From positions 186,001 to 250,000 of the forward strand of contig JBDVIC010000011.1 of assembly GCA_039962805.1 (NCBI GenBank): DNA of 64,000 bases, given 5' to 3'. The stretch's first letter is position 1. Every line of letters begins with the position of its first letter. Shown one piece after another: positions 29,247 through 38,089 of this stretch. The position numbers and the translations under genes are program-made. The DNA is from Balneola sp039962805. Its GTDB lineage: Bacteria > Bacteroidota > Rhodothermia > Balneolales > Balneolaceae. The notes beneath the pieces are model-generated. The model had not been told where the DNA came from. It ran no database searches and worked only from the letters and a program-made list of their open reading frames with translations.

Positions 29247-30148
29247 TCAGAATCCTTTTTTAATTCGAAAAATGACGGGTTCGGATACTTGTAATTCAGA
29301 AACTCTTTCACTAACTCAACCACAGCTTTATTTGGCTTTTCTCCCATATCATCATTCAAACAGTAAAACTCGGTTTCTCCTTGTTCCATTTTTGAGAAAA
29401 AACTTTTCTGCTTCTTTAAATTATTAGTCAGTTTGTGAAACTTGGAGATCTTTATTAATTCTGTTATTGGAATTGGTCGCGACAATTCTCTTTGGTATTT
29501 CAGCATATAATACCGGTATAACTTGTACGGAAAGAAGTTCCGGTCATCTCTAAATTTACACCTTCGAGTTGCTTCAGCTTCATCAGGAAATAAATTAAAT
29601 GCATTACCCCAAAACTCTTTATTAATTAGAATGGGTGTATGCTCGATAATACCAAGGCCAATCAAATCACGATAGCCATCGTACACACGCCATCTTAAAT
29701 TCTCTCCAAAAAAAGTATTGAAAATAGTGTACTTACCATCGTTATAAAACCGACCAATGCTAGTCTCTTCACCAAATAAAAAATCATCATTCATATACAC
29801 AAAATTATCTGACAAACCTGGTATTCGATGAAGAAAGCTCTCAATTACATTTGAGTTAAAGGTGGGTAGATACTGCTCCGGAATGAATTCGTCATGATGC
29901 ACAAGTTGAATCCGGTTGTTATTTAAGTCGCACCATTCGGGAACTTGGGGACTTGCCGTTATAATGTATAATTTATTGAATGAATTAAAGTACTTTTCTA
30001 TCGATCTTATGCTATACTTGAGTAGTTGAAAAGTATCTCTATATCGTTCAGGATTGGTGTCCTTTTTTATTTTGGCGTATGAATTCCATTTTTTTATGTA
30101 TTCCATACTTGATCCATCAACCCATGTATATACTATATCAAACTTCAT
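29243..30148 (-). CDS. Stealth-family sugar-phosphotransferase
   Basis: A 301-residue Stealth protein, a relative of capsule polysaccharide hexose-1-phosphate transferases and of animal GlcNAc-1-phosphotransferase. CR1 is seen as DIVYTWVDGS at residues 4-13. CR2 includes KYSIRSIEKY, LPTFNSNVIE and the metal-binding VYMNDDFLFG, and later conserved segments follow (NPFF-like DDRNFFPYKLY). Such enzymes build polymers of sugars linked by phosphodiesters. It is translationally coupled (4-base overlap) to the ABC exporter gene downstream, and its start lies 21 bases from the divergent LicD-like gene. Confidence 0.88.
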   Translation of the reverse strand: MKFDIVYTWVDGSSMEYIKKWNSYAKIKKDTNPERYRDTFQLLKYSIRSIEKYFNSFNKLYIITASPQVPEWCDLNNNRIQLVHHDEFIPEQYLPTFNSNVIESFLHRIPGLSDNFVYMNDDFLFGEETSIGRFYNDGKYTIFNTFFGENLRWRVYDGYRDLIGLGIIEHTPILINKEFWGNAFNLFPDEAEATRRCKFRDDRNFFPYKLYRYYMLKYQRELSRPIPITELIKISKFHKLTNNLKKQKSFFSKMEQGETEFYCLNDDMGEKPNKAVVELVKEFLNYKYPNPSFFELKKDSE

Positions 30149-30169
30149 TTAAAATCTTTAGATAACATT

Positions 30170-30763
30170 TTGGTCAGTCTTATTTCATATCACTTACGGA
30201 GAATAAAAGAATATACTCAAAGATATTTCTATACAAGCATATTCTACCCTTCCAGTAAAAAAGAAATTCTTTGGGAGCTATTTGTTGAAGTAAATAAATT
30301 TCTTGCTGATCTGAATATTGAATACTGGACTAATTATGGGACGCTGCTCGGGTTTTATCGAGAGCAAGATCTTATTGAGCATGATATTGATATTGATTTC
30401 GGCTGCCATGATAAGTTCTCTAGCCTTATTTGGAGTAATAAACACAAATTGTGTTCTAAGTTTAAAATGCATGATAGCTCTTCTCGCCATTTAGGCCCTA
30501 AATATTACATCAGTTATAAGGGCTTTGACGCAGACATCTACTTTTATAAGTACGAAAAAGATCACCTGCATACCTACGAAAAAACAATTTGGGAAAACTA
30601 TAATAGCCCTATACCTGCTAAGTATCTTTATCCTTTACAAGAGCTTAAAATAAATAATATTCAAACATTTATTCCAAATAACACCGAAGAATACCTAAAG
30701 ACTATATACGGAAATTTGGAAGCAGGAGCTGTAATGAACTCCAAAACCGGTTTTTGGGAATAA
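30170..30763 (+). CDS. LicD/fukutin-like phosphotransferase
   Basis: A 197-residue protein with the LicD-family core YWTNYGTLLGFYRE followed by an acidic HDIDIDF (Asp72, Asp74, Asp76). LicD enzymes transfer phosphocholine or similar CDP-activated groups to sugars of surface polymers. The start is a TTG at 30170, since no ATG occurs in the N-terminal part. It converges with the cytidylyltransferase gene, whose stop is one base away. A LicD-like transferase beside a LicC/PntC-like cytidylyltransferase and AEP genes suggests transfer of aminoethylphosphonate to a glycan, though this is an inference. Confidence 0.75.
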   Translation: MVSLISYHLRRIKEYTQRYFYTSIFYPSSKKEILWELFVEVNKFLADLNIEYWTNYGTLLGFYREQDLIEHDIDIDFGCHDKFSSLIWSNKHKLCSKFKMHDSSSRHLGPKYYISYKGFDADIYFYKYEKDHLHTYEKTIWENYNSPIPAKYLYPLQELKINNIQTFIPNNTEEYLKTIYGNLEAGAVMNSKTGFWE

Positions 30764-30764
30764 A

Positions 30765-31508
30765 TTACACTTTATCTCTTATTTCTGGCCAAATTTTAGT
30801 TATTGCATATTCTAAATGATCTTCATTATCAATCTCACACCATTTAAAATCTGGTCTATTTAAAATCATGATTGGTTCTTTTTCTTTGGAATATAGCGCC
30901 ATCAATGTCTCGTAGTCTTCATTAAATGATATATTTTGCCTTTCGAAATATTCTGTAAATCGCTTGAGAAATCCTTCACTCAATGCCCAAATTCCCGTCA
31001 TAGCACCTTCCACCTTTCCTTCAAAAGGTTCTTTGCTTAACACCTGAAGTACATTCTGATCGGACTTATAGTATACATTATCGTCAAGTGGCACAGGGGC
31101 AGATGTTAATATCTTACTGTGCTTCAAATCACCATTTCCCAAAAAAGTTAATCCTTCAGAATCATATAAAATATCTGCTTCTAATAGAAAAAACGGCCCA
31201 GAAACTACCTCCCTAAAAACCCAAAGCGTGTATATACTACCTAATTCATCATACTTAGGGTTTTCAACAATTTCAACTTCCTTATACTTTTCTGTCAGGT
31301 AATTAAAGCTCTCCATCATATGGCCGCACCCTAACAGAATTCTTTCTACTCCTTGCTTTATAAGTGCTTGAATCGATCTTTCTATAATAGGCACTCCATC
31401 AATGGGGGTGAGCGGTTTAGGGTATTCACCCTTTGTAATCTTATCTAATCGAGTCCCTTTACCAGCCGCTAAAATAACCGCCGTTTTTATTTTCTTATCA
31501 CTCATCAT
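30765..31508 (-). CDS. LicC/PntC-type cytidylyltransferase, probably for aminoethylphosphonate
   Basis: A 247-residue nucleotidyltransferase. The nucleotide-binding LAAGKGTRL lies near residues 13-21 and PKPLTP follows. The LicC-like stretch NPKYDELGSIYTLW, an acidic EADILYD metal site and WCEIDNEDHL near the end are also present. Related proteins make CDP-choline (LicC) or CMP-AEP (PntC). Genes for AEP synthesis lie 5-9 kb upstream on the same strand and no choline genes are seen, so CMP-AEP formation is the favoured role. It overlaps the PimA-like glycosyltransferase gene by 4 bases. Confidence 0.75.
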   Translation of the reverse strand: MMSDKKIKTAVILAAGKGTRLDKITKGEYPKPLTPIDGVPIIERSIQALIKQGVERILLGCGHMMESFNYLTEKYKEVEIVENPKYDELGSIYTLWVFREVVSGPFFLLEADILYDSEGLTFLGNGDLKHSKILTSAPVPLDDNVYYKSDQNVLQVLSKEPFEGKVEGAMTGIWALSEGFLKRFTEYFERQNISFNEDYETLMALYSKEKEPIMILNRPDFKWCEIDNEDHLEYAITKIWPEIRDKV

Positions 31509-32641
31509 TTGTACATCTTTTCAATTTCGCTGGCAACCACTTGCCAATCGTGCCTTTTTGCAATCTCTAATCCTTTTGCTATTAAATGACTTGTACTTTC
31601 AGGTTGCTGAATATGCGTTTTGATTCGCTCATAAAGTTTTTGTTTATCTCCCGGAGCAGGGAAATTCTCTACACCATAATCTCTGCCAATATTTAAATAT
31701 CCAGCATTGCCATATCCCACCACGTTCACACCAAGTGCCATTGCCTCTAACAATACAATTCCAAAGCTCTCCCCGTAAAGAGCCGGCGCAACTAACAGAT
31801 CTGCACTCGATAATAATTCAAATTTCAGTTGATCATCGGCATTAATATGCCAATCAATATTTTCTACAGCATTATCTGCAATATATTTTTCCACTAATGC
31901 TCGTAAAGGTCCGTTCCCAACTATTGTCAAAGAAATTGCATCTGCTCCCAAATCCTCGCTTAATCTCTTATAGACTTCTAACAAATCAAATATGCCTTTT
32001 CTTCCTTCAAGCCGACCAATAAAAATTATATTAAACCTGTCACCCTCATTTGCGGTAGGTTTTACTTCTTCAGATATAAAAGCATTTATTCCATTCGGTA
32101 TGATCTGAAAATTTTCGGGGAGCTTTTCTTCATCTATACCCATTGCATTTGCTTGACTCTTTGAAACAGAAATAGCTGCATCTAATCTTTTTAGAAAGTA
32201 CCATCGCCCTAACTTCATCATCTTACCACCTATTATCTTTCCGATACCAAAATCAGGTGGGGTATCATGAAAAGTAGCTACTTTTTTTGTAGAAGAGCCT
32301 ATCATATTTAAGATCTGAAACTGCATTACAGGATTCCATATCGTATGAAAATGAATGACATCTGGTTTAAAGTGAGCAAGTGTTTTTCGTAAGTCCTTTT
32401 TCTCATTATTATTCAAAAAAGAGATGTCTATAGAAGTGCCCCAGATCTTTATTCGTTTAGAATCTGCAACGTGATAAACCTCACAATCAGATTTTTTTTG
32501 CACCACCGAATTCTTTAACCTTGGAGCAATAATCAGCACCTTATGATTCTTTTGCAAAAGTTGAGTACTAAGCTCCCTAACATGGGTTTGTACCCCTCCC
32601 GGCATTGATAAATCATAAGGACAAACCTGAATAATATTCAT
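31505..32641 (-). CDS. GT4-family glycosyltransferase, PimA-like
   Basis: A 378-residue GT-B glycosyltransferase with the N-terminal MPGGVQTHVREL loop typical of PimA-type and related GT4 enzymes. The C-terminal domain has the IIFIGRLEGRKGI nucleotide-sugar-binding strand and the EX7E-like ESFGIVLLEAMALG. PimA relatives transfer mannose or other sugars to lipid acceptors. It is coupled to the cytidylyltransferase gene and divergent from the phospholipase-D-like gene, with 20 bases between starts. A glycolipid or lipid-linked glycan product fits the context. Confidence 0.85.
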   Translation of the reverse strand: MNIIQVCPYDLSMPGGVQTHVRELSTQLLQKNHKVLIIAPRLKNSVVQKKSDCEVYHVADSKRIKIWGTSIDISFLNNNEKKDLRKTLAHFKPDVIHFHTIWNPVMQFQILNMIGSSTKKVATFHDTPPDFGIGKIIGGKMMKLGRWYFLKRLDAAISVSKSQANAMGIDEEKLPENFQIIPNGINAFISEEVKPTANEGDRFNIIFIGRLEGRKGIFDLLEVYKRLSEDLGADAISLTIVGNGPLRALVEKYIADNAVENIDWHINADDQLKFELLSSADLLVAPALYGESFGIVLLEAMALGVNVVGYGNAGYLNIGRDYGVENFPAPGDKQKLYERIKTHIQQPESTSHLIAKGLEIAKRHDWQVVASEIEKMYK

Positions 32642-32661
32642 GGATTCGTTTCGCCTTTAAT

Positions 32662-33654
32662 ATGTCTGAAAAAAAATCTTCTGATAGTACTGATATTTTT
32701 ACGCAAAGCAGCGATTTTTTCGATCAATTATCTGATGACATCAAACAGGCTCGCACTTCAGTTTGTATTCAGTGTATGAGTTTTGAAGCTGATGAAACAG
32801 GCTCCAAACTTATCGAATTACTTATTAGCAAGCCAACTATTAAACGCACTTTGCTTATTGATAGCTATTCCAAGTATGTTGTTAATGACACCTTTGTATT
32901 TGGGCCGTCTGGTTTACTGAATAAGAACAACGCGCTCCATGAAAAAAGAGCTTTAGCACCTTTACTTGATAAAGCCAAAAAAGCAGGCATAGAGGTCAAA
33001 CTAACTAACCCAATGGGGTTTATGTTGTTTAAATATCCTGTAAGAAATCACAAGAAAGTTGTACTGATAGATGATCACATTTCTTATTTGGGCGGTATAA
33101 ATTTTACGGATCATAATTTTGCTTGGCCTGACCTTATGATTCGACACACAAATCCTTCTATCAATAAGGCGCTTACAAAATCCTTTAATGCGGATTTATT
33201 TGAAAAAGAAGTGGACTCAACTTGCCATATTGATGACTTAACTAGCCTATTTATCCTGAATGGATACAAAACAAAAGAATCTTATAATGAACTGCTTGCA
33301 GTAATTAAAAAAGCACAGAAAATAACCATCGTATCTCCTTACATTTCTTACCCTTTACTTGATGCCGTTGCGAAGGTTTCTAACAACAGGGTAATTTTGC
33401 CTAAATACAACAATAAGGGCTATATTAATTTCGTCCATCAACTGAAAAGATACCATAACGTTAATTATATTTATTCTGATACTGGTATGGTTCATATGAA
33501 GTTGATAATTATTGATGACAGCACCGTAATTTATGGTTCAAGTAATTTTGACACCATAAGTTACCTTTTTGAAAAAGAAGTAGTGATAAAGCACACTAAC
33601 CCACATTTGGCGCACCGCTTGAATCAAGTTGCGGAAAAACTTATAACAGGATAA
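32662..33654 (+). CDS. Phospholipase-D-superfamily phosphatidyltransferase-like protein
   Basis: A 330-residue cytosolic-looking protein with two HKD motifs: HKKVVLID with GGINFTD, and HMKLIIIDD with GSSNFD. This bilobal arrangement is that of cardiolipin synthases, phosphatidylserine synthases and phospholipases D. It lacks the N-terminal membrane helices of ClsA. Two bases separate it from the CDP-alcohol phosphatidyltransferase gene, so the pair should be made together. A role in building or exchanging head groups of a phospholipid or phosphonolipid is inferred. Confidence 0.83.
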   Translation: MSEKKSSDSTDIFTQSSDFFDQLSDDIKQARTSVCIQCMSFEADETGSKLIELLISKPTIKRTLLIDSYSKYVVNDTFVFGPSGLLNKNNALHEKRALAPLLDKAKKAGIEVKLTNPMGFMLFKYPVRNHKKVVLIDDHISYLGGINFTDHNFAWPDLMIRHTNPSINKALTKSFNADLFEKEVDSTCHIDDLTSLFILNGYKTKESYNELLAVIKKAQKITIVSPYISYPLLDAVAKVSNNRVILPKYNNKGYINFVHQLKRYHNVNYIYSDTGMVHMKLIIIDDSTVIYGSSNFDTISYLFEKEVVIKHTNPHLAHRLNQVAEKLITG

Positions 33655-33656
33655 AA

Positions 33657-34577
33657 ATGGGTTTTGCAGGTTTTTATGATGACTATGAGAAGTCAATAAA
33701 AAATGATGTAGTTGAAGAGAAGTACGATCTTTATTTCAGTCGGCCATTAGGTTATATCTTAGCCAAATTTTTTAGCAAGCTAGGCTTTACCCCAACAAAT
33801 ATCTCTATCCTTGGAATGCTTGTCGGAGTTTATGGAGGCATTATGCTTTATTGGCAAGACTCACTGCTATATACTTCAATAGGTGGCATCTGTATTACTT
33901 TTGCAGGTATAATGGATAGCGCCGATGGTCAAGCTGCCAGAATTTATGATACTAAGTCAGAAATGGGCAAGTATCTTGACATGGTCAATGACACGTTAGT
34001 CTTTATAAGTTGCTATGCTGCGGGTATTCATTTTTTTATTGATGACTATACATTTGTCGGGGTTTGGATTATAGGTTTGGCTGCTGGTTTTGCTCATGGT
34101 CTCAAGGCAAATATATATGAGTACTCTAAAGGTGAGTTTTTACATTTTGCATTAACAGATTCCACACACCGATTTGAATCCGTCCAGCATATCAGAAAAA
34201 CGTTCGACCGTACTTCGTTGCTTAAAAAGATGCTTTACCCATTGGTAATTGACTACGTAAAAACACAAAATAAATTTAAACCTCGTAGTGATGAAACTAC
34301 GGCCATTTTTGAGCAAGCACGAGCTCATGACTCAGAATGTTTTAAAGAGATCTATATACAATACAACCGGAAAGTATTAACAGCATGGGCTTGGGTATGT
34401 GGCTCTAATATTACCCGGAACGCTATTATCCTTTCGAGCCTGTTTGGAAGATTTGATATTTTTGCTTTTGCTAATATTGGATCGCTCGCCCTTTTCAAGC
34501 TTGTTGGTCAATATCAGAAAAAAATTGATCGACAAGTCTTAGAAGAAATCAAGGATTGGAATCTTCCCTCTCAGTAG
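33657..34577 (+). CDS. CDP-alcohol phosphatidyltransferase
   Basis: A 306-residue integral membrane enzyme. The full CDP-OH-P signature D-x2-DG-x2-AR-x8-G-x3-D-x3-D is present (DSADGQAAR, then GKYLDMVND). Such enzymes move a phosphoalcohol between a CDP-carrier and an acceptor, as in ethanolamine-phospholipid synthesis from CDP-ethanolamine and diacylglycerol. CMP-AEP is a close analogue of CDP-ethanolamine, and AEP genes lie alongside. Transfer of AEP to a lipid is therefore a reasonable hypothesis. The 3' end overlaps the convergent MMPL gene by 29 bases. Confidence 0.87.
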   Translation: MGFAGFYDDYEKSIKNDVVEEKYDLYFSRPLGYILAKFFSKLGFTPTNISILGMLVGVYGGIMLYWQDSLLYTSIGGICITFAGIMDSADGQAARIYDTKSEMGKYLDMVNDTLVFISCYAAGIHFFIDDYTFVGVWIIGLAAGFAHGLKANIYEYSKGEFLHFALTDSTHRFESVQHIRKTFDRTSLLKKMLYPLVIDYVKTQNKFKPRSDETTAIFEQARAHDSECFKEIYIQYNRKVLTAWAWVCGSNITRNAIILSSLFGRFDIFAFANIGSLALFKLVGQYQKKIDRQVLEEIKDWNLPSQ

Positions 34578-36972
34578 AAAAAGCCTCGGCAAAAATAGTG
34601 GCTAGTATAGTGCCGAAAAGAGTTACTAGAATTCCAACAACAGCCAACCATCCAACCGACTCCATTCCCGGATGATTGATAAATAAAAGCCCAATAAAGC
34701 CTAGAATTGTAGTAACTGAACAAGCTGCAAGAACGGGATACTTTTGGGTAATAAATGGTCGAAAAAATCCTTTTCCATATTTTCTCATTGAATCCACAAG
34801 ATGTATTCCATTATCAGCACCTACACCGATTATAATGGGAATTACTATCACATTATAAAGATTGATTTGAAATTGGAGTAAGTTTTTGAGCGAAAGCAAA
34901 ACTAAAAAAGTAATAACGAGTGGCGCTATAGCAATACCCATATCTTTTATTGAACGGTAATTAACAAGCAGCAGAACACAAATAGTTAGCATGGGTACCA
35001 TAAGTAAAAACTCGTATTCATTAATTAGCAGCTCAAGTATGCTAGATGCAATGATGTATGTACTAGCCGCATGATAAGTTTTGCCATTCTCCGGTTGAAT
35101 ACTTCCTGAGCTTTTTCGGAAATTAATAGACCGCTCTCCGTTAGAGAGACTCATTGCCGGATATACAATCACCATTGGAGCTACAGAATTATCTTGAAAA
35201 AGAAACCTGTTCCGAATATACTTTGGCAGGCTGTCTAGGTTTGGAGGCACTGTATTTTCTACAATGTCGATGAAGTCAATACCGTCACTTTTAATGATAT
35301 ATTGCTCATTTATATCAATAAGATTTTGGAGTGATTTAATTCTTTTTTCTTTGGCCATAAGCTCGGCTTCCGTAATAGGATAGCGAGCAGAAAAGGATTC
35401 AACTTTTGCAATATCTGTATAGGTACTATCTAGCCCATTCTTAATATGGTCAAATAATAACTTCGACTCAGCAATATCATCTGCTAAAAAAAACGACGGA
35501 TCGTGATTCCTGTCACCTTTCTGTAGTTCACCTGAAAGTTCATCAAAAGCATTCCTTGCTGATTTCGGCTCCAGATCTGAAAAACTAAAATTGAACGCCA
35601 AGCTCTGCATTCCTAAATACCCAGTTATTCCAATAATTACTAAGAAACTCAGTAAAGAAACTCGTTTTTTATTTTTACCAATAGTAAAGTAAAAATCTAG
35701 CAAGCTAGAAATACCACTTTGACTTGTCCTTTCACTTGTAGATTCTCTGTCCTTAACTGACGGAGAAAGAAACAAAAAGATATAGGTGGCAAACAAATTC
35801 ACAATTATGTTGATGAAAAAGATCAATCCAAATTGTTTGAATCCTTTAAAATCTGTGAATACAAGACTCATAATTGAGAGCCCTGTTGTAAGGCAACTCA
35901 ATATAATCGGCCTTGAAGAAGACAGATATGACTTGCCCACCCGCTTTATATTTGATAGATCAATACCCGTTTCCTTATTGATGGAATAGACATGCAAGAT
36001 ATAATCCAGGTTTATACCAAATAGAATACTGAAAATAATACCCGTGAAAACATTGATTTCATCGAATACAAATGATGAAATTCCTAATGAAATTATAAAT
36101 CCTGAAAATAGCGTGAAGAATATCAGTAATAAGTCTGCAAGTATATAGCGCTTTTTATAATCAACACCTCTATTTGCATATAGCATATAAAACACCAGAA
36201 ATAGAACAAGACTTAATGTCCCGATGATCAGTGCTTTTAAAATGGCATATTGAACATCATTTATTTTATGATAGTGACTTATGTAAGATCCATCCCAAAA
36301 CACTTCGATTGAAGGAAATACACTTTCCAGTTCAGTGCTTTTTGCTTGTAATAACTGATACGTCTGTTCAACCTTGTTATAATCACTTTTTGCAAAATCC
36401 GGTATAAACAGCACTTTTATTATGCTACTGTCTGTGTTTATTCTATACCTATCAGAATTGGCTAAATCATTTAGCAACACAGAACTTTCTGTGCTCATTG
36501 TTAACTCTTCTTCTGCATCCGGTTCTTCTTCAGAAAAATCTATGTAAACAGGATTCGCTTTGAGCTTTTCCTCTTCCACATAATTTGATATTTCATTGTA
36601 GGCAGAGTCTAATTCCTCTTCAGACATCAAGTAGAGTGCAGAGTACCGAATATTATATAGGTCGTTTTCCAGTTCCGCATTTTTGAAAACTTTATGACCA
36701 TCAAGTTCTAGCTTAAGCAACAAATTGGTAATCTCTTGCGCCGACTCAATAACATTTGAATCTTCTTTAGAATGTATCAGTGCTTCAAATCCACCTTCAC
36801 TACTATTCAACTGAGACAGTTTATTGTAGGTGTCAATATGATTGTTCTCTTGTGGTAGCAGCGCTGTTAATTCCCCATTAAATTCTAGGTTTAAACTACG
36901 CATGATCATAAATGCGAATAACACTACATATACAAGAATTAGAGCCGACAGCAGGGTGCGTAACTTCATCAT
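34549..36972 (-). CDS. MMPL/patched-like RND superfamily exporter
   Basis: An 807-residue inner membrane protein with the two-fold RND plan: one helix, a periplasmic loop, five helices, then the same again. Signature residues are in helix 4 of each half (FGINLDYILH near 320, and GVGADNGIHLVDS near 735). These acidic or charged residues fit proton-driven transport. MmpL and HpnN-like relatives move lipids. It lies 2 bases downstream of the AEP transaminase gene, which links it to the phosphonate pathway and suggests transport of the finished lipid or glycolipid. Confidence 0.85.
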   Translation of the reverse strand: MMKLRTLLSALILVYVVLFAFMIMRSLNLEFNGELTALLPQENNHIDTYNKLSQLNSSEGGFEALIHSKEDSNVIESAQEITNLLLKLELDGHKVFKNAELENDLYNIRYSALYLMSEEELDSAYNEISNYVEEEKLKANPVYIDFSEEEPDAEEELTMSTESSVLLNDLANSDRYRINTDSSIIKVLFIPDFAKSDYNKVEQTYQLLQAKSTELESVFPSIEVFWDGSYISHYHKINDVQYAILKALIIGTLSLVLFLVFYMLYANRGVDYKKRYILADLLLIFFTLFSGFIISLGISSFVFDEINVFTGIIFSILFGINLDYILHVYSINKETGIDLSNIKRVGKSYLSSSRPIILSCLTTGLSIMSLVFTDFKGFKQFGLIFFINIIVNLFATYIFLFLSPSVKDRESTSERTSQSGISSLLDFYFTIGKNKKRVSLLSFLVIIGITGYLGMQSLAFNFSFSDLEPKSARNAFDELSGELQKGDRNHDPSFFLADDIAESKLLFDHIKNGLDSTYTDIAKVESFSARYPITEAELMAKEKRIKSLQNLIDINEQYIIKSDGIDFIDIVENTVPPNLDSLPKYIRNRFLFQDNSVAPMVIVYPAMSLSNGERSINFRKSSGSIQPENGKTYHAASTYIIASSILELLINEYEFLLMVPMLTICVLLLVNYRSIKDMGIAIAPLVITFLVLLSLKNLLQFQINLYNVIVIPIIIGVGADNGIHLVDSMRKYGKGFFRPFITQKYPVLAACSVTTILGFIGLLFINHPGMESVGWLAVVGILVTLFGTILATIFAEAFSTEREDSNP

Positions 36973-36974
36973 TA

Positions 36975-38060
36975 TTAACTAAAATATTCCTTGATTACTG
37001 ATATCACATAATCCATATCATCCGGATATAACTCTCCAATTACTGCAACTCTGAATGTGTTAGACTCCGGGATTACCCCTGGATACACGGTGATATTTCT
37101 TTCAAACAAATAGTCATGAAAATGATCGAATCCGTTCGGTAATTTCTGCCCAGGTTTAATTGCGAGTAAGATTTTAGATTCTTGCTCTTCAGGTAAAAAG
37201 AACTGAAAACCAAGATCTTTAAATCCATCATGAAGAATTTGCCAGTTTTCCTGATATCTCACCCAACGTGCATCCACAGTCTCTTTTAACGTTTCATCAA
37301 TAGCTTTTTTAAAAGCATAACACACTTGAACCGGTGGAGTAAAACGTGTTTGCGATTTCTTGGTCATGTTTTCCCACTGTGCCAACACATCAAAATAGTA
37401 ACCCGATGAGTTTTCAGCTAATTCCTTCTTACAGCTTTCATGAAAAATAACGAACGACAAACCAGCCATTCCATGAATACATTTATTAGAAGATGCTACG
37501 AGATAATGAATTCCGCTTTCCTCTAACTTAATAGGGTACCCCCCAAATGAACTCATGGCATCTACCATAAATTTAACATCGTGTTTTTTACACACCTCAG
37601 AAACCTCTTCTAGAGGGTTCATCATTCCGGTAGACGTTTCATGATGAATCATTGCAAGGTGAGTAAAACTGCCCGCTTTCAATGCATCATCTATTTTTTC
37701 AGCATTCGGATATTCTCCAAAACCGCACATTGTTCCATAAGACAGATCAAAGGCTTTGCAAATAGCTTCCATTCTAAAACCATACGCCCCATTTGTAATT
37801 ATCAAGACTTTCTCACTTTTACCGATGGCAGATGTCAGCATTGCCTCCATAGCCCCTGTTCCACTTGCTGTAAACAAGCTCACGTGATAATCACTTCCTC
37901 CTTTTCCAATATCAATTAGCCCATCTGCTATTGATTTTAGAAGACTGCCAAATTCCTGCTCTCTTGGGCAAATATCATTTACGACCAACGCTTCCTTAAC
38001 AGATTTTGTGGTAGTTGCCGGTCCAGGATTAAGTAATATTTTATGCTCTAGTTCTTCCAT
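36975..38060 (-). CDS. 2-Aminoethylphosphonate transaminase
   Basis: A 361-residue class V PLP aminotransferase. It opens with LLNPGPATTT, has Asp167 in MVDAMSS and the PLP lysine Lys193 in SSNKCIHG. These are the hallmarks of 2-AEP:pyruvate aminotransferases (PhnW/AepZ). Here it would run toward synthesis, converting phosphonoacetaldehyde from the neighbouring decarboxylase into AEP. No phosphonoacetaldehyde hydrolase (phnX) is encoded nearby, which favours the biosynthetic direction. Spacing to the decarboxylase gene is 29 bases. Confidence 0.9.
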   Translation of the reverse strand: MEELEHKILLNPGPATTTKSVKEALVVNDICPREQEFGSLLKSIADGLIDIGKGGSDYHVSLFTASGTGAMEAMLTSAIGKSEKVLIITNGAYGFRMEAICKAFDLSYGTMCGFGEYPNAEKIDDALKAGSFTHLAMIHHETSTGMMNPLEEVSEVCKKHDVKFMVDAMSSFGGYPIKLEESGIHYLVASSNKCIHGMAGLSFVIFHESCKKELAENSSGYYFDVLAQWENMTKKSQTRFTPPVQVCYAFKKAIDETLKETVDARWVRYQENWQILHDGFKDLGFQFFLPEEQESKILLAIKPGQKLPNGFDHFHDYLFERNITVYPGVIPESNTFRVAVIGELYPDDMDYVISVIKEYFS

Positions 38061-38089
38061 TCTTATAATTTAGAAAAATTGACGTCGCT

